Shown here piece by piece: positions 18,606-26,819 of a stretch of 64,000 bases of DNA. Position 1 is the first letter of the stretch, and every line of letters begins with the position of its first letter. The notes beneath the pieces were generated by a model that was given only the letters and a program-made list of their open reading frames with translations, had not been told where the DNA came from and searched no databases. This stretch comes from Caballeronia sp. SBC1 (GTDB lineage Bacteria > Pseudomonadota > Gammaproteobacteria > Burkholderiales > Burkholderiaceae). The position numbers and the translations under genes are program-made. The stretch lies in NCBI RefSeq assembly GCF_011493005.1, contig NZ_CP049156.1, positions 1,798,001-1,862,000 on the forward strand. Direction: 5' to 3'.

Positions 18606-18996
18606 CGTCGGTTCTCCGATTCTTTTATCGTGGAGTAGCACCTGACAGAAGACATTCCAGGAAATAAGTAGGTGCGCAAATAACAATAGCATTCGCACAG
18701 AAGTCCGACATTGGTAGTAACGATGATGGGCCTTGATCCCAGGCGCGACGCCCGGAGAGAATGGGGCGGCAATCAAATGACATGAACTGAGCAAACGAAC
18801 TGGCAGCAGGTGGGGCGCTGAAGCGGGTAGTTCCCCGTGCGTCGGGCAGTTGCGTCACTTGCTGGTCGCTACATTCATCAGGCTAGGTGAAGGACGGACG
18901 CCGGCCGCTCGATGGCGTCACGGTCGTTTGGTGAGCAACTAATATTTCGTTATCCTTTTTATTTATTAGCAGCCGATAAAAACTGATCGACCTACG
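18606..18996. other. Promoter region of the liv operon
   Basis: No gene is recognisable. The stretch contains the livK promoter on the minus strand and an AT-rich segment (about 18945-18985) just before the MFS relic. Confidence 0.5.
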
Positions 18997-19272
18997 CGCC
19001 TCGAGCTTGCGTTCTCGCGGGAAGAGACCTTCTATACCGTGCTTATCTCCGCCATCTCTCTTTCCTATCAGCTATGCGCGGCGTTGGCGGGCGGATTGAC
19101 ACCGTTGATTGGAACGGTGCTCGTGCATCAGTACGCCGGGCAATGGTGGCCGCTGGCCGCGTTTTACAGCGTTCTTGCGGCGATTACGCTGATTTGCGTG
19201 TCCACGTTGGCGCGGCGACGCATGGCAGGATCGCCCTCGATGAATCGGGCGTTTGTCGAGCCGCAGTCGTGA
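18997..19272 (+). pseudogene. C-terminal relic of an MFS (MHS-type) transporter
   Basis: About 92 codons encode the end of a major facilitator protein: an amphipathic lead, then SLSYQLCAALAGGLTPLIGT and another helix ending LAAITLICVSTLARRR. This matches the last two or three helices of metabolite:H+ symporters, which usually have 420-440 residues. Nothing upstream continues the protein, and no good start codon with an RBS exists. I read it as a decayed remnant left after a rearrangement. Confidence 0.6.
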
Positions 19273-19321
19273 AACCGGGTCCGTTCGCAACGAGGCGCCA
19301 CCGGCGCTCCGGCGAACATAC

Positions 19322-20215
19322 TCATGGCATCTCCCGCAGCATGTCGACAAACGCTTTCAGCCCTGATGGCACATGGCGGTGCCCGGGGTAATAGAGGAAC
19401 AATCCGGGGATGGACGGGCACCAGTCGTCCAGAACCGTCACGAGCTTTCCGGTATCGATAAACGGCTGTGCGGACCGGTCCGGCACGTAGGCAATCCCCA
19501 CTCCGTCCGCGGCCGCCTCGGTCATCAACCCCGGATGGTCGAGGGTCAGCGGACCCGGCACATCGACTGTCAGTTCCTGCCCGTGCTTCTCGAATTCCCA
19601 TCGATAAAGCTTGCCGCTTGGCAGGCGAACGCGAATGCAAGCATGGTCCTTGAGATCGTCCGGTACGAGCGGCGGCTTGCGCCCGGCGAGATAGGCGGGT
19701 GACGCGACGGCAAGAAAGCGGAGTGGGCCGCCAAAGCGCACGGCGATCATGTCCTGCGGCAGTGCTTCGCCGAGTCTTACGCCGGCATCGAAACCACCGG
19801 CGACTATATCGACCAGCCGGCCCTCCGTTACCAAATCGACAGACATGTCCGGATATCGCGCCAGGAACGCAGGGATAACCGATTGCATAAGCAGCCGTGC
19901 CGCCGGCTCACTGGCGTTGATACGAAGCGATCCACTCGGACGATTACGCACCGCATCGACTTCTTCCAGCGCAAGGTCGAGCTCCCTCAGCACAGGTTGC
20001 AAGCGCGAGACGAGACGTTCGCCGGCCTCGGTCGGGGACACGCTGCGTGTCGTGCGGTTCAGCAGACGCACGCCCATCTTAAGCTCGAGCGTTCGCATCA
20101 TGTGGCTGAGCGTGGAGGGTGAGACCCCCAGTTCGTCCGCCGCTTTGCGGAAGCTGCGATGCGTGACGATCGCGGCCAGCGCTGTCAGGTCGCCAAGAGC
20201 GGGCCGGTCATTCAT
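19322..20215 (-). CDS. LysR-family transcriptional regulator
   Basis: A 297-residue LysR protein. The winged helix-turn-helix is at residues 5-65 (FRKAADELGVSPSTLSHMMR) and a substrate-binding-like effector domain follows. It resembles regulators that sit beside and control an oxidoreductase gene. It is divergent from the short-chain dehydrogenase gene, sharing a 119-base intergenic region that should hold both promoters and its binding site. The effector is unknown. Confidence 0.87.
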   Translation of the reverse strand: MNDRPALGDLTALAAIVTHRSFRKAADELGVSPSTLSHMMRTLELKMGVRLLNRTTRSVSPTEAGERLVSRLQPVLRELDLALEEVDAVRNRPSGSLRINASEPAARLLMQSVIPAFLARYPDMSVDLVTEGRLVDIVAGGFDAGVRLGEALPQDMIAVRFGGPLRFLAVASPAYLAGRKPPLVPDDLKDHACIRVRLPSGKLYRWEFEKHGQELTVDVPGPLTLDHPGLMTEAAADGVGIAYVPDRSAQPFIDTGKLVTVLDDWCPSIPGLFLYYPGHRHVPSGLKAFVDMLREMP

Positions 20216-20334
20216 GGCTGATTTTCACCAAGTCATCAAATATTGTGCGGATAGTATCAGGAATAGACGGGGTCTAGCATCGCCTTCAAGACGTGCCGCA
20301 ATTTCGCAGCACGGTTCTTTTGGGGGCAATCCAC

Positions 20335-21168
20335 ATGGCTCAAACATGGTTTATCACCGGCAGCTCTTCCGGATTCGGGCGCTTGCTGGCCGAAAAGTTA
20401 TTGGCGCGCGGCGACCGCGTGGCAGCGACGTTGCGCAAGGTGCACGCCCTCGACGATTTGAAGGAGCAATTCGGCGAGCGCCTCTGGGTTGCGTCGCTGG
20501 ATGTGACTGATACGGAAGCCATTCGGCAGGTAACCTGCCGGGCCTTTGCCGAGTTGGGGCTCATCGATGTGGTCGTCAGCAATGCTGCCTACGGATTGGT
20601 AGGCGCAGCAGAAGAGTTGAGCGACGAGCAGATCCGGCAGCAGGTCGACACCAATCTGATCGGTTCGATCCAGGTCATACGCGCCGCGTTGCCGTTTTTG
20701 CGGGCGCAAGGCGGCGGGCGGATTTTGCAGGTGTCGTCAGAAGGCGGACAGATCACGTATCCGGACTTCAGCCTGTATCACGCGACGAAGTGGGGAATTG
20801 AAGGCTTCGTCGAGGCGGTCGCCACGGAAGTTGCATCGTTCGGGATCGAATTTACGATCGTGGAGCCGGGTCCCGCAAAAACGAGTTTCGGCGGCGGCAT
20901 CGTCAAATCGACACCCATGGCAATCTACGACAACACCCCGGCCGGCGATGTCCGGCGCGCACTCGAAGCAGGTTCGTTTGCGGTGAAAGGCGACCCGGAC
21001 AAGATGGTCCAGGCGATGATCGATAGCGTTAAGCGCACGCCTGCGCCGCTGCGGCTGACCTTGGGTAGCGACGCTTTTGACAGGGTTCGCGCCGGGCTGT
21101 CGAAACGGCTCGCCGAGCTCGATGCGCAGAAAGACATCGCTAGGTCGACCGAGCTGGACGGCGCGTGA
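20335..21168 (+). CDS. Short-chain dehydrogenase/reductase
   Basis: A 277-residue classical SDR. The cofactor motif TGSSSGFG is at residues 8-15. NAAYG follows near residue 83, and the catalytic Ser with YHATKWG (Tyr and Lys) falls near 147-153. I place the start at the ATG at 20335, since the cofactor-binding strand then begins at residue 3. A longer open frame from 20293 is unlikely. It is divergent from the LysR gene and probably regulated by it. Substrate unknown; the type is often annotated simply as oxidoreductase. Confidence 0.85.
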   Translation: MAQTWFITGSSSGFGRLLAEKLLARGDRVAATLRKVHALDDLKEQFGERLWVASLDVTDTEAIRQVTCRAFAELGLIDVVVSNAAYGLVGAAEELSDEQIRQQVDTNLIGSIQVIRAALPFLRAQGGGRILQVSSEGGQITYPDFSLYHATKWGIEGFVEAVATEVASFGIEFTIVEPGPAKTSFGGGIVKSTPMAIYDNTPAGDVRRALEAGSFAVKGDPDKMVQAMIDSVKRTPAPLRLTLGSDAFDRVRAGLSKRLAELDAQKDIARSTELDGA

Positions 21169-21169
21169 C

Positions 21170-22081
21170 TCAATGTTTTCCGTAGACGTTGTTGTCGTTC
21201 GCGAATAGTTGCGGTTCGCGTCGGATCCTGCGTTTTTCGAGCGATTGCCGATGCGTCATGACTGGAGAAGAATCGATGCGTTGGTTGACCTTGACCGCAG
21301 TGGCCTGGTTTGCGCCCGTGCGCGTGACGGCGCGTAGCAGCATTCCGCGCGCTTCGGAGTCGGATACGTCGCTCGCCAAAGCGTCGCCTGCTGATCGCAA
21401 CACGCACGGCACGTCGCCTGCCTTCTCGCAGGCCCGGGCGAGGCCCAAAGCCGAATCTCTTGCGTGTTCGCGCTGGACCAGTTCGTCGGTGATTCGCCGG
21501 ACATCTGCTCGTTGATCCTCACCTGGCGGAAGCATCGCCAGTTGCTGGCGAGCGGTTTTCAGCTCGCCTCGCACCATGGCCGAACGCACGGCATCGATGG
21601 TTCCCATCACATCGATCGAGGCGTTTTTTACGGTGACTGGGGCATTAATGCTGCCCGGCTGAGCGGCAACAGCTAAGCCGTTCTCAGCGAGCGAGCCGGT
21701 CCCGGGCTGCGCTTCGTGGCTGTAGTAGTGATGAGCGGACCCGCTATAAAGATACGAAGCGCCCGCAATCAGCGCAGTCACGGCTATAACGACGGCCCCG
21801 GCAAGTTTGATGCGCCGGTTCGACTGGTTTTGTGAAGCGAAAGCAGAAATTTCCGGTTCGGACACGCTCGGATAGGGCGAATCCACCGGGATCCGCTTCT
21901 CATGGAACCGGTCGGGAATCACTTCATTGGGCGATGCTTCAGGCAAGTGTGATTCGGCCGCGCTCACGGCCGCAGATTTCGTTTTGCATCGCGGACACGC
22001 CGCGTCAGGCGATGCCAGCGGGTTGCCGCATACGAGGCAATCACTGGCGGTTTCGGGGGTACGCACGTTTAAGTCAGTCAT
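21170..22081 (-). CDS. Zinc-ribbon membrane protein of unknown function
   Basis: A 303-residue protein with an N-terminal zinc ribbon (C15-x2-C18 and C29-x2-C32). A low-complexity linker, one transmembrane helix (about residues 92-112, LAGAVVIAVTALIAGASYLY) and a C-terminal helical region of about 190 residues follow. The predicted topology is ribbon inside, helical domain in the periplasm. The C-terminal part has two cysteines (ACEKAGDVPCVLRS) and tetratricopeptide-like helices, but I cannot name a family. It converges with the SDR gene, one base apart. Function unknown. Confidence 0.65.
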   Translation of the reverse strand: MTDLNVRTPETASDCLVCGNPLASPDAACPRCKTKSAAVSAAESHLPEASPNEVIPDRFHEKRIPVDSPYPSVSEPEISAFASQNQSNRRIKLAGAVVIAVTALIAGASYLYSGSAHHYYSHEAQPGTGSLAENGLAVAAQPGSINAPVTVKNASIDVMGTIDAVRSAMVRGELKTARQQLAMLPPGEDQRADVRRITDELVQREHARDSALGLARACEKAGDVPCVLRSAGDALASDVSDSEARGMLLRAVTRTGANQATAVKVNQRIDSSPVMTHRQSLEKRRIRREPQLFANDNNVYGKH

Positions 22082-22444
22082 CAAAAGGCTTGGAAAAGCA
22101 TTATGCAGGCCATGGTGTTTTCTTACTGCGCGGAGGCAGACAGATGCTGAAGCGTTCGCCCCACGTTGAGCCCGCCACGCAGCGTTTGGCAATACCTGGT
22201 CGTATCCGGCGGCCCGTCTGACCTAACCGGCTGCTTCCTGCCTATTCTCGCTCTAAAGCGTTACTTTAACGCGGCACGTCCGTGACGCGAGATCGCGCGC
22301 TGCGACATCGGCTAGTGAATTGGCTGTTTCAAGCGGGTTTTGACCGTTCCTTACGTTTCCTGCCTTCGATACGTTTCGCGCGCGCAGCAATGTTGCGCAT
22401 GCCGCAAGCGAGCCGGTTGAACGCGGTTGTCGCGAACCACACGC
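22082..22444. other. Intergenic region upstream of the zinc-ribbon gene
   Basis: No gene is recognisable. It contains a small perfect stem-loop, GCGTTA-CTT-TAACGC at 22258-22272. The promoter of the zinc-ribbon gene should lie within it on the minus strand. Confidence 0.45.
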
Positions 22445-23251
22445 TCATTCCGTGCCACCATGCCGGCCGGCACCGGCGGCAAAGCGGCCCGCACCTGCAA
22501 GCCCTTCGGCAAACACCGCCGCATAACCACCCGCGCCTTCGCGGCGCAGTGCATCGGTCAGATCATCGGCGAGTGCGTTCTCATAGACTGAGCGCCGGTC
22601 GGCGCGCATCGCCGCCTGGGGCAGGGCGGCGAGTTCGCAGGCGAGCGTTTCAGCCGCCGCACGCGAGGCGCCAGGTTTGACCACTCGATTCGCAAGACCG
22701 ATCGCCAGCGCTTCGTTGGCATCGACAGCACGCCCAGTGAGAATAAGGTCCATCGCCCGCGACATCCCGATCAGGCGAGGCAGCCGCAGCGTCCCGCCAT
22801 CGATTAGCGGCACACCGAAGCGCCGGCAGAAAACGCCTAGCACCGCATCTTCCTCTACGACCCTCAAATCGCACCACGCCGCGAGTTCCAGGCCACCCGC
22901 CACCGCATGTCCCGCGATGGCCGCGATGATAGGCTTGCTGAGCATCATCCGCGTGGGTCCCATCGGACCTGGACCCGTGCCGTCGGCATGAATCTCGTTG
23001 CGATGCTCGTCATCGTTCAGCGCAGTGAGGTCCGCGCCCGCGCAGAACGTGCATCCCGCGCCCCACAGCACGGCGACGGCCAGCGAGTGGTCAGCGTCGA
23101 ACCTTTCGAAGGCTGCGCGCAAAGCATTGGCCACCTGCCGGTCAACCGCATTTCGCCGCTCCGGCCGGTCGAGCACGACCGTTGCAACACGCGAATCCAT
23201 TGGATGCAATTCGAGCCGAACGTGATCTCCGAAGCGAGTGACTTGCGGCAT
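22445..23251 (-). CDS. Enoyl-CoA hydratase/isomerase family protein
   Basis: A 268-residue crotonase-fold protein. The oxyanion-hole stretches are CTFCAGADLTALND (near residue 68) and AIAGHAVAGGLELAAWCDLR (near 113-132). VEEDAVLGVFCRRFGVPLIDG follows. The catalytic glutamates of classic enoyl-CoA hydratases are not both obvious, so it may act on another CoA thioester. Crotonase-like proteins of this subtype are common in proteobacteria without a defined role. The ATG at 23251 starts the homologous region. It stands alone on the minus strand. Confidence 0.8.
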   Translation of the reverse strand: MPQVTRFGDHVRLELHPMDSRVATVVLDRPERRNAVDRQVANALRAAFERFDADHSLAVAVLWGAGCTFCAGADLTALNDDEHRNEIHADGTGPGPMGPTRMMLSKPIIAAIAGHAVAGGLELAAWCDLRVVEEDAVLGVFCRRFGVPLIDGGTLRLPRLIGMSRAMDLILTGRAVDANEALAIGLANRVVKPGASRAAAETLACELAALPQAAMRADRRSVYENALADDLTDALRREGAGGYAAVFAEGLAGAGRFAAGAGRHGGTE

Positions 23252-23489
23252 GGCCTTTTTCCTCAGCAAACGGCATTCGAGAAAGCATACGCCGCGGGAT
23301 CGCGAGGCACGACCGTCCGCGATGCTTCGGAAAATAGTTGGCAAGCCATGTCGATTACTGAACGCGCCGTACGTCGTGTGGACAGGGCGGTGATCTGGCG
23401 CTGCAATGCGACCTGGTCCGAACGATGTCGCTTCGCGCCCCTATTTGTTCTTCGCAAGGAAACAACGACCCAACGAAAGGAGAGCGTTC

Positions 23490-23843
23490 ATGACTTACAT
23501 AGATGGATTCGTCGTCGCGGTGCTGACGACGAATCGCGAGACATATAGGAAATTTGCTGAAGCGGCGGCGGCTGTGTTCAAGGAGAACGGCGCATTGAAT
23601 GTGGTCGAGTGCTGGGGTGATGACGTGCCGGAAGGGAAGTTGACCTCATTTCCAATGGCGGTCAAACGCAAGGACGACGAGACTGTGGTGTTCTCATGGG
23701 TCGTCTGGCCGTCGCGTCAGGTCAGGGATGAAGGAATGAAAGCGGTGATGGCCGATCCTAGATTGCAGCCCGACACGAACCCGATGCCTTTTGACGGCAA
23801 GCGCCTGATCTACGGCGGCTTCGAGGTGATCGTGGACGCGTGA
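23490..23843 (+). CDS. DUF1428 (YbaA-like) protein
   Basis: A 117-residue protein of the DUF1428 family, related to dimeric alpha-beta barrels. It starts MTYIDGFVVAV and contains VVECWGDDVPEGKLTSFPMA and VVFSWVVWPSRQ, which are the conserved stretches. GAAAGGAGAG precedes the ATG at 23490, which settles the start over a longer frame. It is cytoplasmic and widespread in Burkholderia. The function is unknown. It converges with the DMT exporter gene. Confidence 0.88.
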   Translation: MTYIDGFVVAVLTTNRETYRKFAEAAAAVFKENGALNVVECWGDDVPEGKLTSFPMAVKRKDDETVVFSWVVWPSRQVRDEGMKAVMADPRLQPDTNPMPFDGKRLIYGGFEVIVDA

Positions 23844-23904
23844 ATACGCGTGAGTAGGCACCGGGCGATGCGGTTGCCAGGAAAAATACTCACGCCCACC
23901 CGCT

Positions 23905-24843
23905 CTACTTCACAGGCGCTCCACGTCGCACACCCATGCCGGGAAGCCGCTTGATCACACCGGTAGCCAGTGCCGTCCCGACAAGAATAGTGGCGCATGC
24001 CTTGATCATTCCGGGTGATACGTGTTCCGAGAGGAAGAGCGCGCCCCATAGGATGCCGAAGATCGGGATGACAAACGTGACGCTGATCGTACGCGCGGGG
24101 CCAGTTGCCGCAATCAACTGGAAAAACAGCATATAAGCGATACCGGTACACGCTACGCCAAGCGCGATTACCGCTCCCCAGGACTGCGTCGAGATAGGCG
24201 TAGCCGGCCACCAGAACACGGCGAACGGCAGCAGCACGATGGTCGCGGCGGTCATCGTGCCGGCGGCGACGGTGAGCGAATCGACACCGGTGAGATTGCG
24301 CTTGGTGTAGCTCGCCGCGATCCCATACAGCAGCGTGGCGCCAAGTGCCGCGGCGGCGGCAAGTGCGGTAGTCGCCGGTGTCACGGCGGCTCCCGCGCTA
24401 GTGCCCACGGCCATCTGATTCCAGACCAGCAAGACCACGCCCACAAAGCCAATCACCAAGCCAGCGATACGTAGCCCGCTCAGCCGATCCTTCAGCCACA
24501 GGAACGCCACGATCGCGCCCCACAGCGGCGTAGTTGCGTTAATCACCGACGTCACGCCCGCTGACAGCGTGAGTTCCGCGTAAGCGAAGAGGCAGAACGG
24601 CGCGGCCGAGTTCAGAATGCCAACCACAAAAAGCGGCCATGCGTGGGTGCGCAGTATCTGAAAAGAGCCGCTCGCGGATCTGCGCGTGACCAGCACGAGC
24701 AGCAGGAACAACGCGCCGATACCCACCCGCAGCGCCATCAACGGCGCGACGCCAAAGTCGGTGACGCCGACGCGGATAAAAAGGAACGACCCTCCCCATA
24801 AAGCGGCGAGGATCAGCAACTGGACGATATTTATAGGATTCAT
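23905..24843 (-). CDS. EamA/DMT-superfamily transporter
   Basis: A 312-residue membrane protein with two EamA repeats and about ten helices. The opening ILAALWGGSFLFIRVGV and the second-repeat GVACTGIAYMLFFQLIAATG are typical. Family members export amino acids, metabolites or drugs; the substrate cannot be read. I place the start at the ATG at 24843, where homology begins, not at 24972. It is divergent from the GntR regulator of the tetronate operon, with a 344-base region between them. Confidence 0.85.
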   Translation of the reverse strand: MNPINIVQLLILAALWGGSFLFIRVGVTDFGVAPLMALRVGIGALFLLLVLVTRRSASGSFQILRTHAWPLFVVGILNSAAPFCLFAYAELTLSAGVTSVINATTPLWGAIVAFLWLKDRLSGLRIAGLVIGFVGVVLLVWNQMAVGTSAGAAVTPATTALAAAAALGATLLYGIAASYTKRNLTGVDSLTVAAGTMTAATIVLLPFAVFWWPATPISTQSWGAVIALGVACTGIAYMLFFQLIAATGPARTISVTFVIPIFGILWGALFLSEHVSPGMIKACATILVGTALATGVIKRLPGMGVRRGAPVK

Positions 24844-25036
24844 TTTTGGGCGTCGAGCGCAGTGGAGTCGCGACGCGGAGCCATCGTACAGGCGCCGCAA
24901 CGCGAGATGTTTCAGGCCGGCGCGAAATAAGCGAAGTGAGCGCAGCGGAGTGACCAGGCATGCCAACCACAAACATTTTTGGTCCGCTATACGGCTGCAA
25001 TCGTAGGCTGTAGACCCGCGAGCGGCAAACGAACAA

Positions 25037-25056
25037 TTCTCATGCGTATGTGAGAA
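25037..25056. promoter_or_regulatory. Inverted repeat, possible operator
   Basis: TTCTCA (25037-25042) and TGAGAA (25051-25056) are complementary arms around eight bases. It could be the site of the adjacent GntR-type regulator or of an unlinked protein. Confidence 0.3.
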
Positions 25057-25060
25057 AGAT

Positions 25061-25075
25061 TACGATCAGATCGTA
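25061..25075. promoter_or_regulatory. Inverted repeat, possible operator
   Basis: TACGAT-CAG-ATCGTA is a perfect six-base inverted repeat with a three-base centre. It sits four bases after the previous repeat. The compact symmetry fits a dimeric winged-helix regulator such as the FadR-type protein encoded at 25188. Confidence 0.35.
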
Positions 25076-25187
25076 CGGCAGGGGAATCGGCTATGCGACA
25101 TAGGGCTGTCCTCAGGGTTATCGCCAGTATATGAAATTGCCGTCAAATTTGTATGATGACCACATCACCTAACAAATCAGAGGCTGC

Positions 25188-25892
25188 ATGTTCGACAAGA
25201 TTCCTGCGCAAGCCTTGAGCGATACGGTCGCGCAGCAGCTTCAGTTGCAAATCGAAAAGGGTAGCTTCGCAAAAAGCGGCAAGTTGCCGACCGAAGCCGT
25301 GCTCGCGCAGGAGTTCGGGGTGAGCCGCACGGTCATCCGCGAGGCGATCTCGCGGCTAAAAAACGAAGGCATGGTCGAACCGCGCCAGGGCAGCGGCGTG
25401 TTTATCGTTGAGCGGGCGGGGATCAGGCCCCTGCGGATCGATTACGCGCAGGCGGTCGAACCGGGCGCGGTCGTACAGATTCTGGCGCTGCGCCGGGCGA
25501 TCGAGGCGGAAGTCGCGTCGGAGGCGGCCATGCGCCGCACGGACGAGCAGATGGACGTGATCGAAGCAAAGCTGGCGCAGATCGATGTTGCCGTTGCGCA
25601 AGGCGAGGACGGCGTGACCGAAGACGTCGAGTTTCATCGGGCGATTGCCAGCGCTACCGGCAACCCGTATTTCCTGACCACGCTTGCATTCCTGAATCAG
25701 TATCTCGAAGCCGGCACGCTGGTTACGCGCCGCAACGAATCGTTGCGAGAAGACTTTTCGCGGCAGGTTCGCGAGGAACACGCGCGGATCGCGGCTGCCA
25801 TTCGGGCGGGCGACCCCATGGCTGCGCGCAATGCCGCGCAGACCCACCTTTACAACGCTGCTCGCCGCCTCGCGGAAGCCGGCATTTGCTGA
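25188..25892 (+). CDS. FadR/GntR-family regulator of the tetronate operon
   Basis: A 234-residue GntR protein of the FadR subfamily. The winged helix is at residues 8-75 (LPTEAVLAQEFGVSRTVIRE), followed by an all-helical FCD domain. The FCD metal and ligand positions appear present (EDVEFHRAIASATGNP, then EEHARIAAAI with its histidine). It is the first gene, 24 bases before ltnD, so it probably controls its own operon in response to a tetronate or its oxo-acid. The ATG has AGAGG upstream. Confidence 0.85.
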   Translation: MFDKIPAQALSDTVAQQLQLQIEKGSFAKSGKLPTEAVLAQEFGVSRTVIREAISRLKNEGMVEPRQGSGVFIVERAGIRPLRIDYAQAVEPGAVVQILALRRAIEAEVASEAAMRRTDEQMDVIEAKLAQIDVAVAQGEDGVTEDVEFHRAIASATGNPYFLTTLAFLNQYLEAGTLVTRRNESLREDFSRQVREEHARIAAAIRAGDPMAARNAAQTHLYNAARRLAEAGIC

Positions 25893-25916
25893 TCAGATAA
25901 TCAGAAGGATAACGAA

Positions 25917-26819
25917 ATGTCGAGAAACGTGGGAGTGATCGGCTTGGGTGCAATGGGCCTGGGCGTCGCGCGTTCGTTGTTGCGCGCGGGCTTCAAGGTT
26001 CATGCTTGCGACGTGCGCACTCAAGTGCTCCAAGCCTTCGCGGGCGAGGGCGGCATTGCGTGTGCCACGCCGGCGGAGTTGGGCAGCCAGTGCGACGTCG
26101 TCGTGACCGTTGTTGTTAATGCGGCGCAAACAGAGACTGTGTTATTCGGCACCGAGACCCAGCCCGGCGCTATCTCCACGATGAAACGCGGTGGCGTGGT
26201 TCTAGCGTGCGCGACGGTGTCTCCCACATTTGCAATCGAACTCGGCAAGCGCGTGGAAGCGGCCGGCCTGCATATGCTCGATGCACCGCTGTCCGGTGGC
26301 GCGGCACGCGCCGCATCCGGTGAGATGACGATGATGACGTCAGGCCCCGCAGCCGCCTATGCGGCCTGTGAGGACGTGCTCGAAGCGATTGCGGGCAAGG
26401 TGTACCGGCTTGGCGATGAATATGGCGCGGGCTCGAAGGTGAAGATCATCAACCAGCTTCTTGCCGGCGTGCATATAGCTGCAGCGGCCGAGGCCATGGC
26501 GCTCGGCCTGCGCGAAGGCGTGGACCCGGACGCGCTCTACGACGTCATCACGCATAGTGCGGGTAACTCGTGGATGTTCGAGAACCGCGTGCCGCACATT
26601 CTTGCAGGAGACTACACGCCGCTTTCAGCGGTGGATATCTTCGTGAAGGATCTCGGTCTTGTACTCGATACAGCACGCACGTCGAAGTTTCCGCTGCCGT
26701 TGTCGGCTGCGGCGCATCAGATGTTCATGATGGCGTCGACGGCCGGGCACGGCGGCGAAGACGACTCGGCGGTGATCAAGATTTTCCCAGGCATCGACGT
26801 CCCGAAGGGAGCCAAATAA
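25917..26819 (+). CDS. ltnD: L-threonate dehydrogenase
   Basis: A 300-residue 3-hydroxyisobutyrate-dehydrogenase-family enzyme. The nucleotide motif GLGAMGLG is at residues 9-16, the substrate stretch DAPLSGGAARA is near 122-132, and the catalytic lysine lies within GSKVKIINQLLAG (about residue 175). LtnD oxidises L-threonate at C2 to 2-oxo-tetronate. OtnI then isomerises it, OtnK phosphorylates it and OtnC decarboxylates it to dihydroxyacetone phosphate. The specific call rests on the otnK, otnC and otnI neighbours. AAGGATAACGA provides an RBS. Its last base is shared with the otnK start. Confidence 0.87.
   Translation: MSRNVGVIGLGAMGLGVARSLLRAGFKVHACDVRTQVLQAFAGEGGIACATPAELGSQCDVVVTVVVNAAQTETVLFGTETQPGAISTMKRGGVVLACATVSPTFAIELGKRVEAAGLHMLDAPLSGGAARAASGEMTMMTSGPAAAYAACEDVLEAIAGKVYRLGDEYGAGSKVKIINQLLAGVHIAAAAEAMALGLREGVDPDALYDVITHSAGNSWMFENRVPHILAGDYTPLSAVDIFVKDLGLVLDTARTSKFPLPLSAAAHQMFMMASTAGHGGEDDSAVIKIFPGIDVPKGAK

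Larger units (their letters stand above)
24844..25187. other. Divergent promoter region between the DMT gene and the tetronate regulator
   Basis: It holds no gene. Two inverted repeats (25037-25056 and 25061-25075) lie about 130 bases before the gntR-type gene. The region closest to the start (25135-25175) is AT-rich and probably contains its promoter. Confidence 0.55.

Noticed and set aside
24844..24972. An N-terminal extension of the DMT transporter
   Set aside because: The added residues are basic and not membrane-like. The family start fits the ATG at 24843.
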